Source of the DNA: Chloroflexota bacterium
GTDB lineage: Bacteria > Chloroflexota > Dehalococcoidia > UBA2979
NCBI GenBank assembly: GCA_002710905.1
Contig: PAJB01000007.1
Coordinates: forward strand, 34,421-43,947
Direction of reading: 5' to 3'
DNA length: 9,527 nt
Shown here piece by piece: positions 1 through 6,863 of the stretch (position 1 is its first letter; the number at the start of each line of letters is the position of its first letter). The notes under the pieces were generated by a model that saw only the letters and a program-made list of their open reading frames with translations, made no database searches and was not told the DNA's origin. A program made the translations under genes and the position numbers.

Positions 1-579
1 ATAAACTGTGTTAAATTCATCATAGTGTCTCCAGTCTACCAACGTAACTATTGATTTCACGATATCATCTGTACTTGAACCTAGTGTTTCTAGGGCATTA
101 CTGATGCCATCCATGATTGCTTTAGTTTGTGCTTTAATATCACCCGGACCGACTAACTTGCCCTCTAGATCCGTTGCGACCATACCTGAAATTGCAATGA
201 ATTCGTCAGTGCGAATTCCTGCACAATGAGGTGCTACCCCAGGCGTTAATCGATCATCTAAAGTAACATTTGGTCTATCAGCTTTTGTTTGATATTGTCC
301 TGTAATTGCAGTATCTACATACTTTTTTTCTTGATTGACTATTGCCATAACATCAAATTCAATCAATCTATCTGGATCTGATAATGTTCCTTGAATAGAG
401 GCTCGTGTTGGATATGGTTGGCCATAAAATTCTGCATAAATCTCGTTGTATTTATCAAAATCTCTCCAGTCAACAATTGTTGTATGATTTTTAATCACGT
501 CTCTTGGAGTAGCGCCAACTTGCTCTAATCCGATGCGCACCCATTCTAATGCCTGCTGAGTTTGTGCTCGAATGTCACC
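1..579 (-). repeat. Internal duplication: RidA modules 2 and 3
   Basis: Modules 2 and 3 repeat with a fixed period of 435 bases (145 residues). The best DNA match is at 559-579 against 124-144, encoding GDIRAQT and GDIKAQT, with 18 of 21 bases identical by eye. A second match is at 436-474 against 1-39, encoding VDWRDFDKYNEIY and VDWRHYDEFNTVY. Module 1 is clearly more diverged: its corresponding motifs are spaced 126-130 residues from module 2 and lack VDWR. This suggests an older fusion with module 1 and a later duplication giving modules 2 and 3; that order is inference. Confidence 0.7.
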
Positions 580-1104
580 TTTTTTTATTACCTTGCCATT
601 GATATCGATTCCAGCAAATCCAGATAGAAAGACATAATCATCAATTTGTGTAATAGCGGGCATATTTCCAAAGCTAGATAAATTAGGAATGTTTATTCGT
701 TTAACATTTTTTTTTGTAGTTCCTATACAATCAATTTCAATTAAAAAGCCATTATTTAATAACCCTTGACCAGCAATTGAAATTGCAGGTAAGTTAATGC
801 AGTTTTTTGCTAATGCTTCTTCTAACTGTGTAAATTGATCCCAAGACGATAGATAGGAATTCATTTTAAGTAAATCGACGGAATCGATTTGAAGGACTTT
901 ATTTATACCATTTATGTTGTTAAAAATTTGATCTACTTGTGGTTTTAGAGATGGCTTACCTGCATTATTCCCTACTACCTCTTTGTCTTTGCGATTAAAT
1001 CCTAATGTGCCTGAGACAAATAGAAAATCGTTAATATGTATTGCATTACTGTATGGGCCTAGGCCAATAGGTATTTCATTTGAGCGTAATATATTTTTAG
1101 TCAT
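1..1104 (-). CDS. Tandem RidA/YjgF-family protein, at least three modules (3' end beyond window)
   Basis: An uninterrupted frame of 368 codons runs from an ATG at 1104 off the left edge. Three RidA (YjgF/YER057c/UK114) modules are visible: residues about 1-128, 134-256 and 279 onward. Each carries the family's 'SG' strand motif (S31-G32, S161-G162, S306-G307). Single-domain RidA enzymes are about 130-residue homotrimers that hydrolyse reactive imines/enamines such as 2-aminoacrylate, using an Arg that binds the carboxylate and a Glu. Module 2 keeps both (R234 in PTRAS, E249 in IEFD). Module 1 has Ile at the Arg position (I108 in PAIS) but keeps E123. Module 3 stops before its expected Arg, about residue 379. 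A strong AAAGGAGA ribosome site (1108-1115) supports the start. No signal peptide is seen, so it is probably cytoplasmic. The family call is secure; the substrate is unknown. Whether more modules follow cannot be seen. Confidence 0.88.
   Translation of the reverse strand, partial: MTKNILRSNEIPIGLGPYSNAIHINDFLFVSGTLGFNRKDKEVVGNNAGKPSLKPQVDQIFNNINGINKVLQIDSVDLLKMNSYLSSWDQFTQLEEALAKNCINLPAISIAGQGLLNNGFLIEIDCIGTTKKNVKRINIPNLSSFGNMPAITQIDDYVFLSGFAGIDINGKVIKKGDIRAQTQQALEWVRIGLEQVGATPRDVIKNHTTIVDWRDFDKYNEIYAEFYGQPYPTRASIQGTLSDPDRLIEFDVMAIVNQEKKYVDTAITGQYQTKADRPNVTLDDRLTPGVAPHCAGIRTDEFIAISGMVATDLEGKLVGPGDIKAQTKAIMDGISNALETLGSSTDDIVKSIVTLVDWRHYDEFNTVY
707..715 (-). other. A9 homopolymer in the linker after RidA module 1
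   Basis: The coding strand carries nine consecutive A bases across codons for T130-K131-K132-N133, directly after the last predicted strand of module 1. One extra A would give a TAA stop two codons past the tract. One missing A would give a TAA stop five codons on. Slippage either way would therefore release module 1 alone, at about 134-136 residues. The tract is seen directly; slippage is inference. A8 runs are common in this AT-rich window, but A9 occurs only here and near the end of the lipoate-ligase-like gene (1937-1945). Confidence 0.4.
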
Positions 1105-1208
1105 GCTTCTCCTTTCAATCTATTTTATAGTGATAATTTATTTATTACTTTTTTGTTAATCGTGCTAGTGTTAGATTATATTAGATTTAGCAAGGTAATT
1201 GGACATTA
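1105..1208. promoter_or_regulatory. Divergent control region between RidA-type and lipoate-ligase-like genes
   Basis: This 104-base gap must serve both divergent genes. For the plus strand, TTGTTA (1153-1158) and TATATT (1177-1182) with an 18-base spacer make a plausible sigma70-type promoter, 26 bases before the start codon at 1209. A direct repeat TTAGATT (1171-1177 and 1181-1187), one helical turn apart, overlaps that -10 and could be an operator. For the minus strand, TATAAA (read from 1129 to 1124) lies just upstream of the strong ribosome site at 1108-1115, but no convincing -35 partner was found. All promoter calls are by eye. Confidence 0.4.
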
Positions 1209-1967
1209 ATGCAGAATAATGAAATATATTTTTCTGATGAAAGTTTTGCTTCAAAGCATGAACCAGGTTTAGATATTGCTCTGTCACGAACTTTGCTCGA
1301 ACAAACTTCTCGTAAAAAATACCCTATAATATTACGTGCTTATAAAGGCACAGAGCAAATTGCCTTTGGTCCTTCTGATGCTAGAAATATAGGCTATGAT
1401 TCTGCAGTATCCTTTGTAAAGAAAAAAAATTTTTCTGCTGTAAATAGATTAACAGGAGGACATGCAGTTACTTTTCATTCAGGGACTTTAATTTTTGGCT
1501 GGATGTTTCATGACTTACAAGCTAGGTCTAAAATGCATTACTATTTTGATTATGTTAGTAATTTTTTTAGAAGCGTCATAAATGATTTTGGACTCAATTG
1601 CTTTATTGGTGAAATTGAAGGGGAATATTGCTCAGGACAATACAGTTTAAATTTGGATCATAAAATAAAAATTGCAGGAATAGCACAGCGGATTGTAAAT
1701 AATGCAGTTTATATTGGAGGTTTTATAGCTGTAGAAAATAGCAACTTAATAAAGGAAATGCTAATTCCAATTTATAAAGAACTAGGGATTAAGTGGCAAC
1801 CTCAGACTGCTGGAGCGCTTAATGATTATAACAACACCATTGATTTCACGAGCCTAATGTCAAAAATATCAGAAAAAATACATGAAAATTATAATACAAA
1901 TAAACTATGTATTAACTCAGAGATTTTACAAGATTCAAAAAAAAATCAAGCGAAATATGTCAGTTAA
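1209..1967 (+). CDS. Lipoate-protein ligase / octanoyltransferase-like protein (BPL_LplA_LipB fold)
   Basis: This 252-residue protein belongs to the biotin/lipoate protein ligase superfamily. The lipoate-site motif is NRLTGGHAVTFH (79-90), corresponding to the family's RRxTGGGxVxH. The invariant lysine is K154 in KIAGIAQR (154-161). A GEYC motif (138-141) puts a cysteine 13 residues before that lysine. Family members attach lipoate or octanoate to lysines of dehydrogenase E2 or GcvH proteins. LplA ligases adenylate free lipoate, whereas LipM/LipL transferases use a catalytic cysteine. C141 makes an acyltransferase role conceivable, but its spacing is not obviously that of LipM, so the reaction is left open. 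The protein lacks the LplA C-terminal accessory domain and ends in a Lys/Asn-rich tail after about residue 225. The start has an AAGG at 1192-1195, rather far upstream. Its stop lies 6 bases from the stop of the convergent membrane-protein gene. Confidence 0.8.
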   Translation: MQNNEIYFSDESFASKHEPGLDIALSRTLLEQTSRKKYPIILRAYKGTEQIAFGPSDARNIGYDSAVSFVKKKNFSAVNRLTGGHAVTFHSGTLIFGWMFHDLQARSKMHYYFDYVSNFFRSVINDFGLNCFIGEIEGEYCSGQYSLNLDHKIKIAGIAQRIVNNAVYIGGFIAVENSNLIKEMLIPIYKELGIKWQPQTAGALNDYNNTIDFTSLMSKISEKIHENYNTNKLCINSEILQDSKKNQAKYVS

Positions 1968-1973
1968 TCTTTT

Positions 1974-2789
1974 TTATTGAAAAAAACTTATATTTTCTAA
2001 ATAAATTATAATTGTTGTGCTGCCTGCCAATAGAATGCAATATTCTAAGAATACATTGAAACTGAGTTTTTTATTGAGTTCTGCATCCATTAATCCAGCA
2101 ATGAAGTGGAAAAAAATAAGTCCACCAAGAATTGTAGCAGGCATGCTTAGTATAAAATATTCTACTATTATCCAGAACTCAAGAAAAATTGCGCTGACAG
2201 AAATAGCAGCTAATAAATTTACAATTGGTCTTCTTGTAAAATTGAATAAATAGCTTGTAGCAAGCATAAATATACATAATCCTAAAATAATTAGTCTGTC
2301 TATTTGGTCTATTGTAAATTGTTGAATTATAGTCAATAACATTACTAAAATACAATAAATAAAAAGAGAGTTAATGAAATCCGATTCTTTTTTATTTTGA
2401 AGATTTATAAAGTTAAAAATTTTAAATGAGAGAACATAAATTAAACATGGTGAATATAAAAGAAATATTTGTAAAAAATTAATATTTTTAAAAAATGAAA
2501 AAAATAAAAATGGAGCAAATAAAATATATAATGCTATAACTAATGAAAATGGCAATAAGGTTAAATTTTTGTAAATTAGATTTTTTGATAAGTTGCTACA
2601 TAACATTGCAAAACCAAGGCTGCTTATCAAGGCAAAGAATGGAAGAGTCCAACTAGTTGCAGGAAAATTATACATGATGATACTAAATAGTATGAAAAGA
2701 GTGGATAAATAAGCAATGAGTTTGTTCCAAGATATTAAATTGACAACATTTGATTTCATTGAAATTGGATTTACTTGTTGATCAATCAT
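1974..2789 (-). CDS. Unrecognised multi-pass membrane protein
   Basis: I do not recognise this 271-residue protein. It is strongly hydrophobic, with about eight to nine predicted membrane segments (roughly residues 24-41, 47-65, 78-100, 104-124, 140-157, 165-183, 188-212, 214-234 and 246-264). The connecting loops are short. The largest polar stretch, around 129-140, has lysines and acidic residues (NKKESD); charged residues also occur at RRP (186-188) and DAELNKK (235-241). There is no signal peptide beyond the first membrane segment and no enzyme motif I can name. It is the last gene of the pth-mfd-HAD operon. Its ATG overlaps the TGA of the HAD gene (ATGA, 2786-2789), which implies translational coupling and fixes the start; an internal Met at residue 11 is less likely. 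Coupling may mean it works with the HAD phosphatase, for example on a membrane-derived phosphate ester, but that is speculation. Confidence 0.75.
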   Translation of the reverse strand: MIDQQVNPISMKSNVVNLISWNKLIAYLSTLFILFSIIMYNFPATSWTLPFFALISSLGFAMLCSNLSKNLIYKNLTLLPFSLVIALYILFAPFLFFSFFKNINFLQIFLLYSPCLIYVLSFKIFNFINLQNKKESDFINSLFIYCILVMLLTIIQQFTIDQIDRLIILGLCIFMLATSYLFNFTRRPIVNLLAAISVSAIFLEFWIIVEYFILSMPATILGGLIFFHFIAGLMDAELNKKLSFNVFLEYCILLAGSTTIIIYLENISFFQ

Positions 2790-3478
2790 AATTGCTTACC
2801 TATTTCATTTAGAGACTTAATTGATTCATTTATATGCCCCGTACTATTTCGATCTAATAAAATAGCATTTAATCCAATTTTTTTTGGTCCGAGATAATCA
2901 TTCTCAAAATTATCGCCAACAAAAAGTACATTTTCTGATGGAACATCTATCTTTGACAATGCTAATTCATAAATCTTTGGATGTGGTTTACGATAACCAA
3001 TTTGTGCACTTGATATAATGCAATCAAAATATTTACTAATGCCTAAGTGCTTAATGATATCATTTAAATTCCAAAGATGATTAGAAACTATTCCCATTTG
3101 AATATTTTCTTGAGAGAGCGCACTCAAAGTTTCTTTAACTTCTTCATAAAGCATATAAAAATTGGCATTTGATTCTAATTCAACAATGCGATCAGCAATT
3201 ATTTTAATATTTTTTTGTACACTTAATGCCTCTAATCTATCAATGTGGATTTGTCGTCTTAACTCATTATAATTTTCCTTCGAATTAGAATATTCTAAAT
3301 GCTCTACACCATCATTCGTAGTCCATTTCACCCAAGCATCTTGAACACTGATTTCATTAACAGGAATTAATTTTGTTGATTCAGCATATTCATTAATTGC
3401 CTGTTCATAAAGTTGCCTGTGACTTGGCTGCATATATGCTAAAGTGCCATCAAAATCAAATAGAATTGCTCTGTTCAT
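2786..3478 (-). CDS. HAD superfamily (subfamily IA) phosphatase
   Basis: This 230-residue protein has all four HAD motifs. Motif I is DFDGT (8-12, nucleophile D8 and acid/base D10). Motif II is VSN (S132). Motif III is K164 in RKPHP. Motif IV is GDNFENDYLG (188-197), with D189 and D194 as magnesium ligands. An alpha-helical C1-type cap occupies about residues 15-115. The layout fits soluble phosphoglycolate-phosphatase-like or HAD-IA hydrolases that remove phosphate from small metabolites by way of a phospho-aspartate. The substrate cannot be told from motifs. The gene starts 16 bases after the mfd stop with a weak AAGAG ribosome site (3486-3490), and its TGA overlaps the ATG of the membrane-protein gene. 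It is probably co-transcribed with pth and mfd. Family membership is secure; the specific function is not. Confidence 0.88.
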   Translation of the reverse strand: MNRAILFDFDGTLAYMQPSHRQLYEQAINEYAESTKLIPVNEISVQDAWVKWTTNDGVEHLEYSNSKENYNELRRQIHIDRLEALSVQKNIKIIADRIVELESNANFYMLYEEVKETLSALSQENIQMGIVSNHLWNLNDIIKHLGISKYFDCIISSAQIGYRKPHPKIYELALSKIDVPSENVLFVGDNFENDYLGPKKIGLNAILLDRNSTGHINESIKSLNEIGKQL

Positions 3479-3494
3479 CTTTTAGCTCTTCATT

Positions 3495-6400
3495 TCATTT
3501 AAAGTTTGTTACGATTTCTTTCATCTTACTCAATTTTTTGTTGTTGTCATATATAAATTCAAATACAATTTTCTTGTTACCCTGCAAAATAACTTTATCT
3601 TTTATACGCATAGCCAAATTCCTATGGTTAATTTTTTCTAGTCCTCTAATTATCAATGTGTTGTTTGACACCTCAATGTATTCGATTTTATTGTGACGCG
3701 CATTTATTATTATTGATTGTTTTGTAAGTAAATTAATCATTTCTACAGGTGGCTTGCCATATCTATCTTTTATTTCATCACTTAAATGATTCAGATCTTC
3801 ATTGTTGTTACATAAGTTGAGTTTTTTATATATGTCAATTTTGATTTCATTTCTTTGTATATAATTATCAGGAATAAAAGCGTTAAATTCAAAATCTAGT
3901 TTAATTTGTGTGAAAATCACATTATTTTCTACTTCTTGTTTTTGTTTTTTTGATATGGCTTCAGATAACATTTGTGTATAGAGCTCTAATCCTATAGCAG
4001 CGATATGACCACTCTGCGTAGCACCTAAGATATTACCTGCTCCCCTAATTTCTAAATCTTTGAGTGCAATTTGAAATCCCGCACCTAGATTATTTGCATC
4101 AAAAATTGTAGACAATCTTTTTCTTGCATCTGCAGTCAGTTGTTTATTTTTTTTATGAAATAAGTATGCATATCCCTGATTGACTCCTCGCCCAATTCTA
4201 CCCCTTAATTGATATAGCTGACTTAGACCAAAGTTATCTGCATCATCTACGATGATGGTGTTTACATTTGGATTATCAATTCCAGACTCAATAATTGTCG
4301 TACATAATAATATATCAAATTCCTTATTATAAAATTGATTCATAACTTCACTGAGATGATTTTCAGGCATTTGCCCATGAGCTACAGTAATTTTTGCTTT
4401 AGGGATTATTTTGTGCAACTCTTCTTTTTTTTGTTCAATACTATTTACTTTATTGTGGACAAAATAAATTTGTCCATTTCTTATGAGCTCATTTGTTATT
4501 GCTCTTTCAATTTGTATTTCTGAATATTCGCTAACAAATGTTTGAATTCCACGTCTGCCCAGTGGGGCAGTTTCAATTAATGATAAATCTTTAATTCCAC
4601 CAATACCCATGTACATTGTTCTAGGAATAGGGGTTGCACTCATAGTCAAGCAATCAACTGATAATTTAAATTTTTTAAGTTTTTCTTTGTGTATAACTCC
4701 AAATTTTTGTTCTTCATCGATAATAATTAATCCCAAATTATTAAAATCTAGATCTGAAGAAAGCATTTTATGCGTACCAATTAGAATGTCGATTTGATTG
4801 TTTTTTACTTTTTCAATAACATCTTTTACTTCTTGTATTTTTTTTAGTCTTGATAATGATTCAATTGTTACTGGAAAAGCAGCTAATCTTTGACTAAAAG
4901 TTCTTAAATGTTGTTCTGCTAACACAGTCGTTGGAACTAATATAGCTACTTGAAATCCATCTTGGATTGCTTTAAACGCAGCTCGAAGCGCGACTTCTGT
5001 TTTACCAAAACCAACATCCCCACAAATTAATCGATCCATAGGTACTATTGACTCCATGTCTTTTTTGACATCAGAGATAGCTTTTTTTTGATCATCAGTT
5101 TCTTCATATTCAAAGGATGATTCAAGATTCTTTTGCCATTCATTATCTTTAGAAAATTTATGACCCTTAACTTTTTTTCTCGAAGAGTAGATGTAAATTA
5201 ATTGATTTGCCAGTACATCAATTGAGTTGTATGCTTTTTTCTTTATCTTAATCCATCTATTTGAATTGAGTAAGCTAAGCTTAGGTGCAAAGGATGATGA
5301 TGCTATATATTTTGTTATTTTTTTTGTGTTTATGGTAGGTAAATATAATTTATCGTTTTCTGCAAATTGCAGATATATATATTCTTCATTTTTATTATCA
5401 ACCCTCCTTTTTACTAAGCCTTGATATCTTGCAATGCCATAATCTTCATGTACAACAAAGTCGCCTTCTTTGAATGTCTCAATAATATTGATGAGTTTTT
5501 TTTGGGATAATCTGCGTACTTTCTTTACACCAAATATTTCTTTATCTGTGAAAACATTGATTATTTCTTTTTCTGTTTCAATGAGATACCCTTCGTTTAA
5601 GGCACCTTGAATGAGATTTATTTTTTCTATGCTTAATTCTGATTCTAATGTAGTGCGAACTTTTAATTCGTAATCGTGTTCATGGAAAATTTCAGCGAGC
5701 CTTTGAGCCTGCTGACTAATAATGATAGTAGTTTCATTTGAAAAACTTTTTGCCAACATCTTTTGTACAAATTCATCCATGCTTTCAAAAAAAATATCTT
5801 GTTCATGAATGGGAATTCTTTTTTTATTTTTTCCTTCCAATGCCCATCTATCTAGATATATTTGGTTCTTAAATTGCGAAGTTATTTTGTTATATTCTTT
5901 TAATGAAATGTTAGGGCTAGCAATTTTAATTTTATGCTTCTTTAAAAAATTTGATTGTTGCATGGCATGGATTGTATTGACTTCATTTTCATTAATTTGA
6001 TTAATAATTTCTGCAGGTTCATCAATTACTAGTAAGAAATCATTATTAATATGATCTAGAATTGTACTTGTAGAAAAAGATGGCCCTAATATTTCTGGCA
6101 TCTCATTTAATAATTTTTTATATAGGTGCTTTTTATTAGCCTGTATTGTATCTTCTGAAAAAATCCATTCCTTAGCAGGATAAAGACTTATTTCATTAAT
6201 TGGTTTAACTGTTCTCTGCGTTGTGATATCAAAAGTTCTTAATGACTGAATTTGATTGGCATCAAATTCGATCCGAAGAGCTTCTCCATAATTTATTGGA
6301 AATACATCAACAACACCACCTCTTTTAGTAAACTGCCCAATATTATTGACAATGTTCGTTGAAGTGTAACCAGTCTGAATTAATTTTTCAATTAGTTCTA

Positions 6401-6845
6401 TAATATCAATATCTAAATTGACTGATAAATCAATGGTATGGTTAGAAAGCTCTTTCTTGTTGATTGTTTTTTGTACTGCACTTTGACAAGATAAAATAAT
6501 AATTTTTTCTGATTTACTCTTTTTGTTAATTTCAGCAATAGATTTTAATTTCTCAGAAGCTAATTCATTTGACAATTGATTTGGTTCATAATTTAAATTT
6601 GTATTTTCTGAACATAAAATAACCTCTTTATTAGTGTAATATTTGATTGTTTCATAAGTTTCTTGCGCAATATTCTGGTTGCTTACAATAACTACAATAT
6701 TTTTTTTGTAATGTAAATTTAGTAAAGGATAAAGGATATGTTTTCCTGTATCTGGAGAACCAATAGTGTACCTAGACCTATCCAGATTCATTGTTTTGAA
6801 ATATTTTTGTTTTGCTAGTAATTTTACTAAGCTATATAGTTTCAA
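3495..6845 (-). CDS. mfd: Transcription-repair coupling factor Mfd
   Basis: Mfd is an ATP-driven DNA translocase that removes RNA polymerase stalled at lesions and recruits UvrA for nucleotide excision repair. The 1116 residues (E. coli: 1148) carry the full layout. A UvrB-like module (about 1-310) includes KRGGVVDVFP (174-183). A variable stretch covers about 310-450. The RNA-polymerase-interacting domain covers about 455-530 (GDFVVHEDYGIARYQG). The RecG-like motor includes Walker A GDVGFGKTE (609-617), DEEQ (710-713), SATPIPRTMY (736-745), ESGIDNPNVN (853-862) and QLRGRIGRG (879-887). The C-terminal TRCF domain covers about 980-1085. Equivalents of E. coli R165 and R181 at the UvrA interface are present (R175, R191), while the F185 position is Asp (D195). 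Translation starts at TTG 6845; an AAGG 8 bases upstream and an in-frame stop at 6864-6866 leave little alternative. It follows pth by 18 bases. Confidence 0.97.
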   Translation of the reverse strand: MKLYSLVKLLAKQKYFKTMNLDRSRYTIGSPDTGKHILYPLLNLHYKKNIVVIVSNQNIAQETYETIKYYTNKEVILCSENTNLNYEPNQLSNELASEKLKSIAEINKKSKSEKIIILSCQSAVQKTINKKELSNHTIDLSVNLDIDIIELIEKLIQTGYTSTNIVNNIGQFTKRGGVVDVFPINYGEALRIEFDANQIQSLRTFDITTQRTVKPINEISLYPAKEWIFSEDTIQANKKHLYKKLLNEMPEILGPSFSTSTILDHINNDFLLVIDEPAEIINQINENEVNTIHAMQQSNFLKKHKIKIASPNISLKEYNKITSQFKNQIYLDRWALEGKNKKRIPIHEQDIFFESMDEFVQKMLAKSFSNETTIIISQQAQRLAEIFHEHDYELKVRTTLESELSIEKINLIQGALNEGYLIETEKEIINVFTDKEIFGVKKVRRLSQKKLINIIETFKEGDFVVHEDYGIARYQGLVKRRVDNKNEEYIYLQFAENDKLYLPTINTKKITKYIASSSFAPKLSLLNSNRWIKIKKKAYNSIDVLANQLIYIYSSRKKVKGHKFSKDNEWQKNLESSFEYEETDDQKKAISDVKKDMESIVPMDRLICGDVGFGKTEVALRAAFKAIQDGFQVAILVPTTVLAEQHLRTFSQRLAAFPVTIESLSRLKKIQEVKDVIEKVKNNQIDILIGTHKMLSSDLDFNNLGLIIIDEEQKFGVIHKEKLKKFKLSVDCLTMSATPIPRTMYMGIGGIKDLSLIETAPLGRRGIQTFVSEYSEIQIERAITNELIRNGQIYFVHNKVNSIEQKKEELHKIIPKAKITVAHGQMPENHLSEVMNQFYNKEFDILLCTTIIESGIDNPNVNTIIVDDADNFGLSQLYQLRGRIGRGVNQGYAYLFHKKNKQLTADARKRLSTIFDANNLGAGFQIALKDLEIRGAGNILGATQSGHIAAIGLELYTQMLSEAISKKQKQEVENNVIFTQIKLDFEFNAFIPDNYIQRNEIKIDIYKKLNLCNNNEDLNHLSDEIKDRYGKPPVEMINLLTKQSIIINARHNKIEYIEVSNNTLIIRGLEKINHRNLAMRIKDKVILQGNKKIVFEFIYDNNKKLSKMKEIVTNFK

Positions 6846-6853
6846 AATAATAA

Positions 6854-6857
6854 CCTT
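6854..6857 (-). promoter_or_regulatory. Ribosome binding site deciding the TTG start of mfd
   Basis: AAGG on the minus strand lies 8 bases before the TTG at 6845-6843, an ideal spacing. The only other nearby candidate is the ATG at codon 19 (MNLDRS), with no ribosome site noted there. The in-frame pth stop codon at 6866-6864 blocks any longer start. Confidence 0.6.
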
Positions 6858-6863
6858 GTAATT

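Noticed and set aside
1934..1981. Imperfect A/T stem (11 pairs in 12, 24-base loop) across the convergent gene ends, as a two-way terminator
   Set aside because: The stem is nearly all A-T, interrupted by a mismatch, and no U-run follows it in either direction; homopolymers alone explain the pairing.
3397..3696. 99-codon plus-strand frame across the mfd/HAD junction, and similar 60-80-codon plus-strand frames inside mfd and the membrane-protein gene
   Set aside because: All lie antisense to well-supported genes, are rich in Phe/Leu/Ser/Ile as expected from reading A-rich coding DNA backward, and have no motifs.
4147..4154. A8 runs in mfd (also near 4838, 5082 and elsewhere) as programmed slippage sites
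   Set aside because: There are many such runs, scattered within domains rather than at boundaries, as expected from Lys codons in an AT-rich genome.
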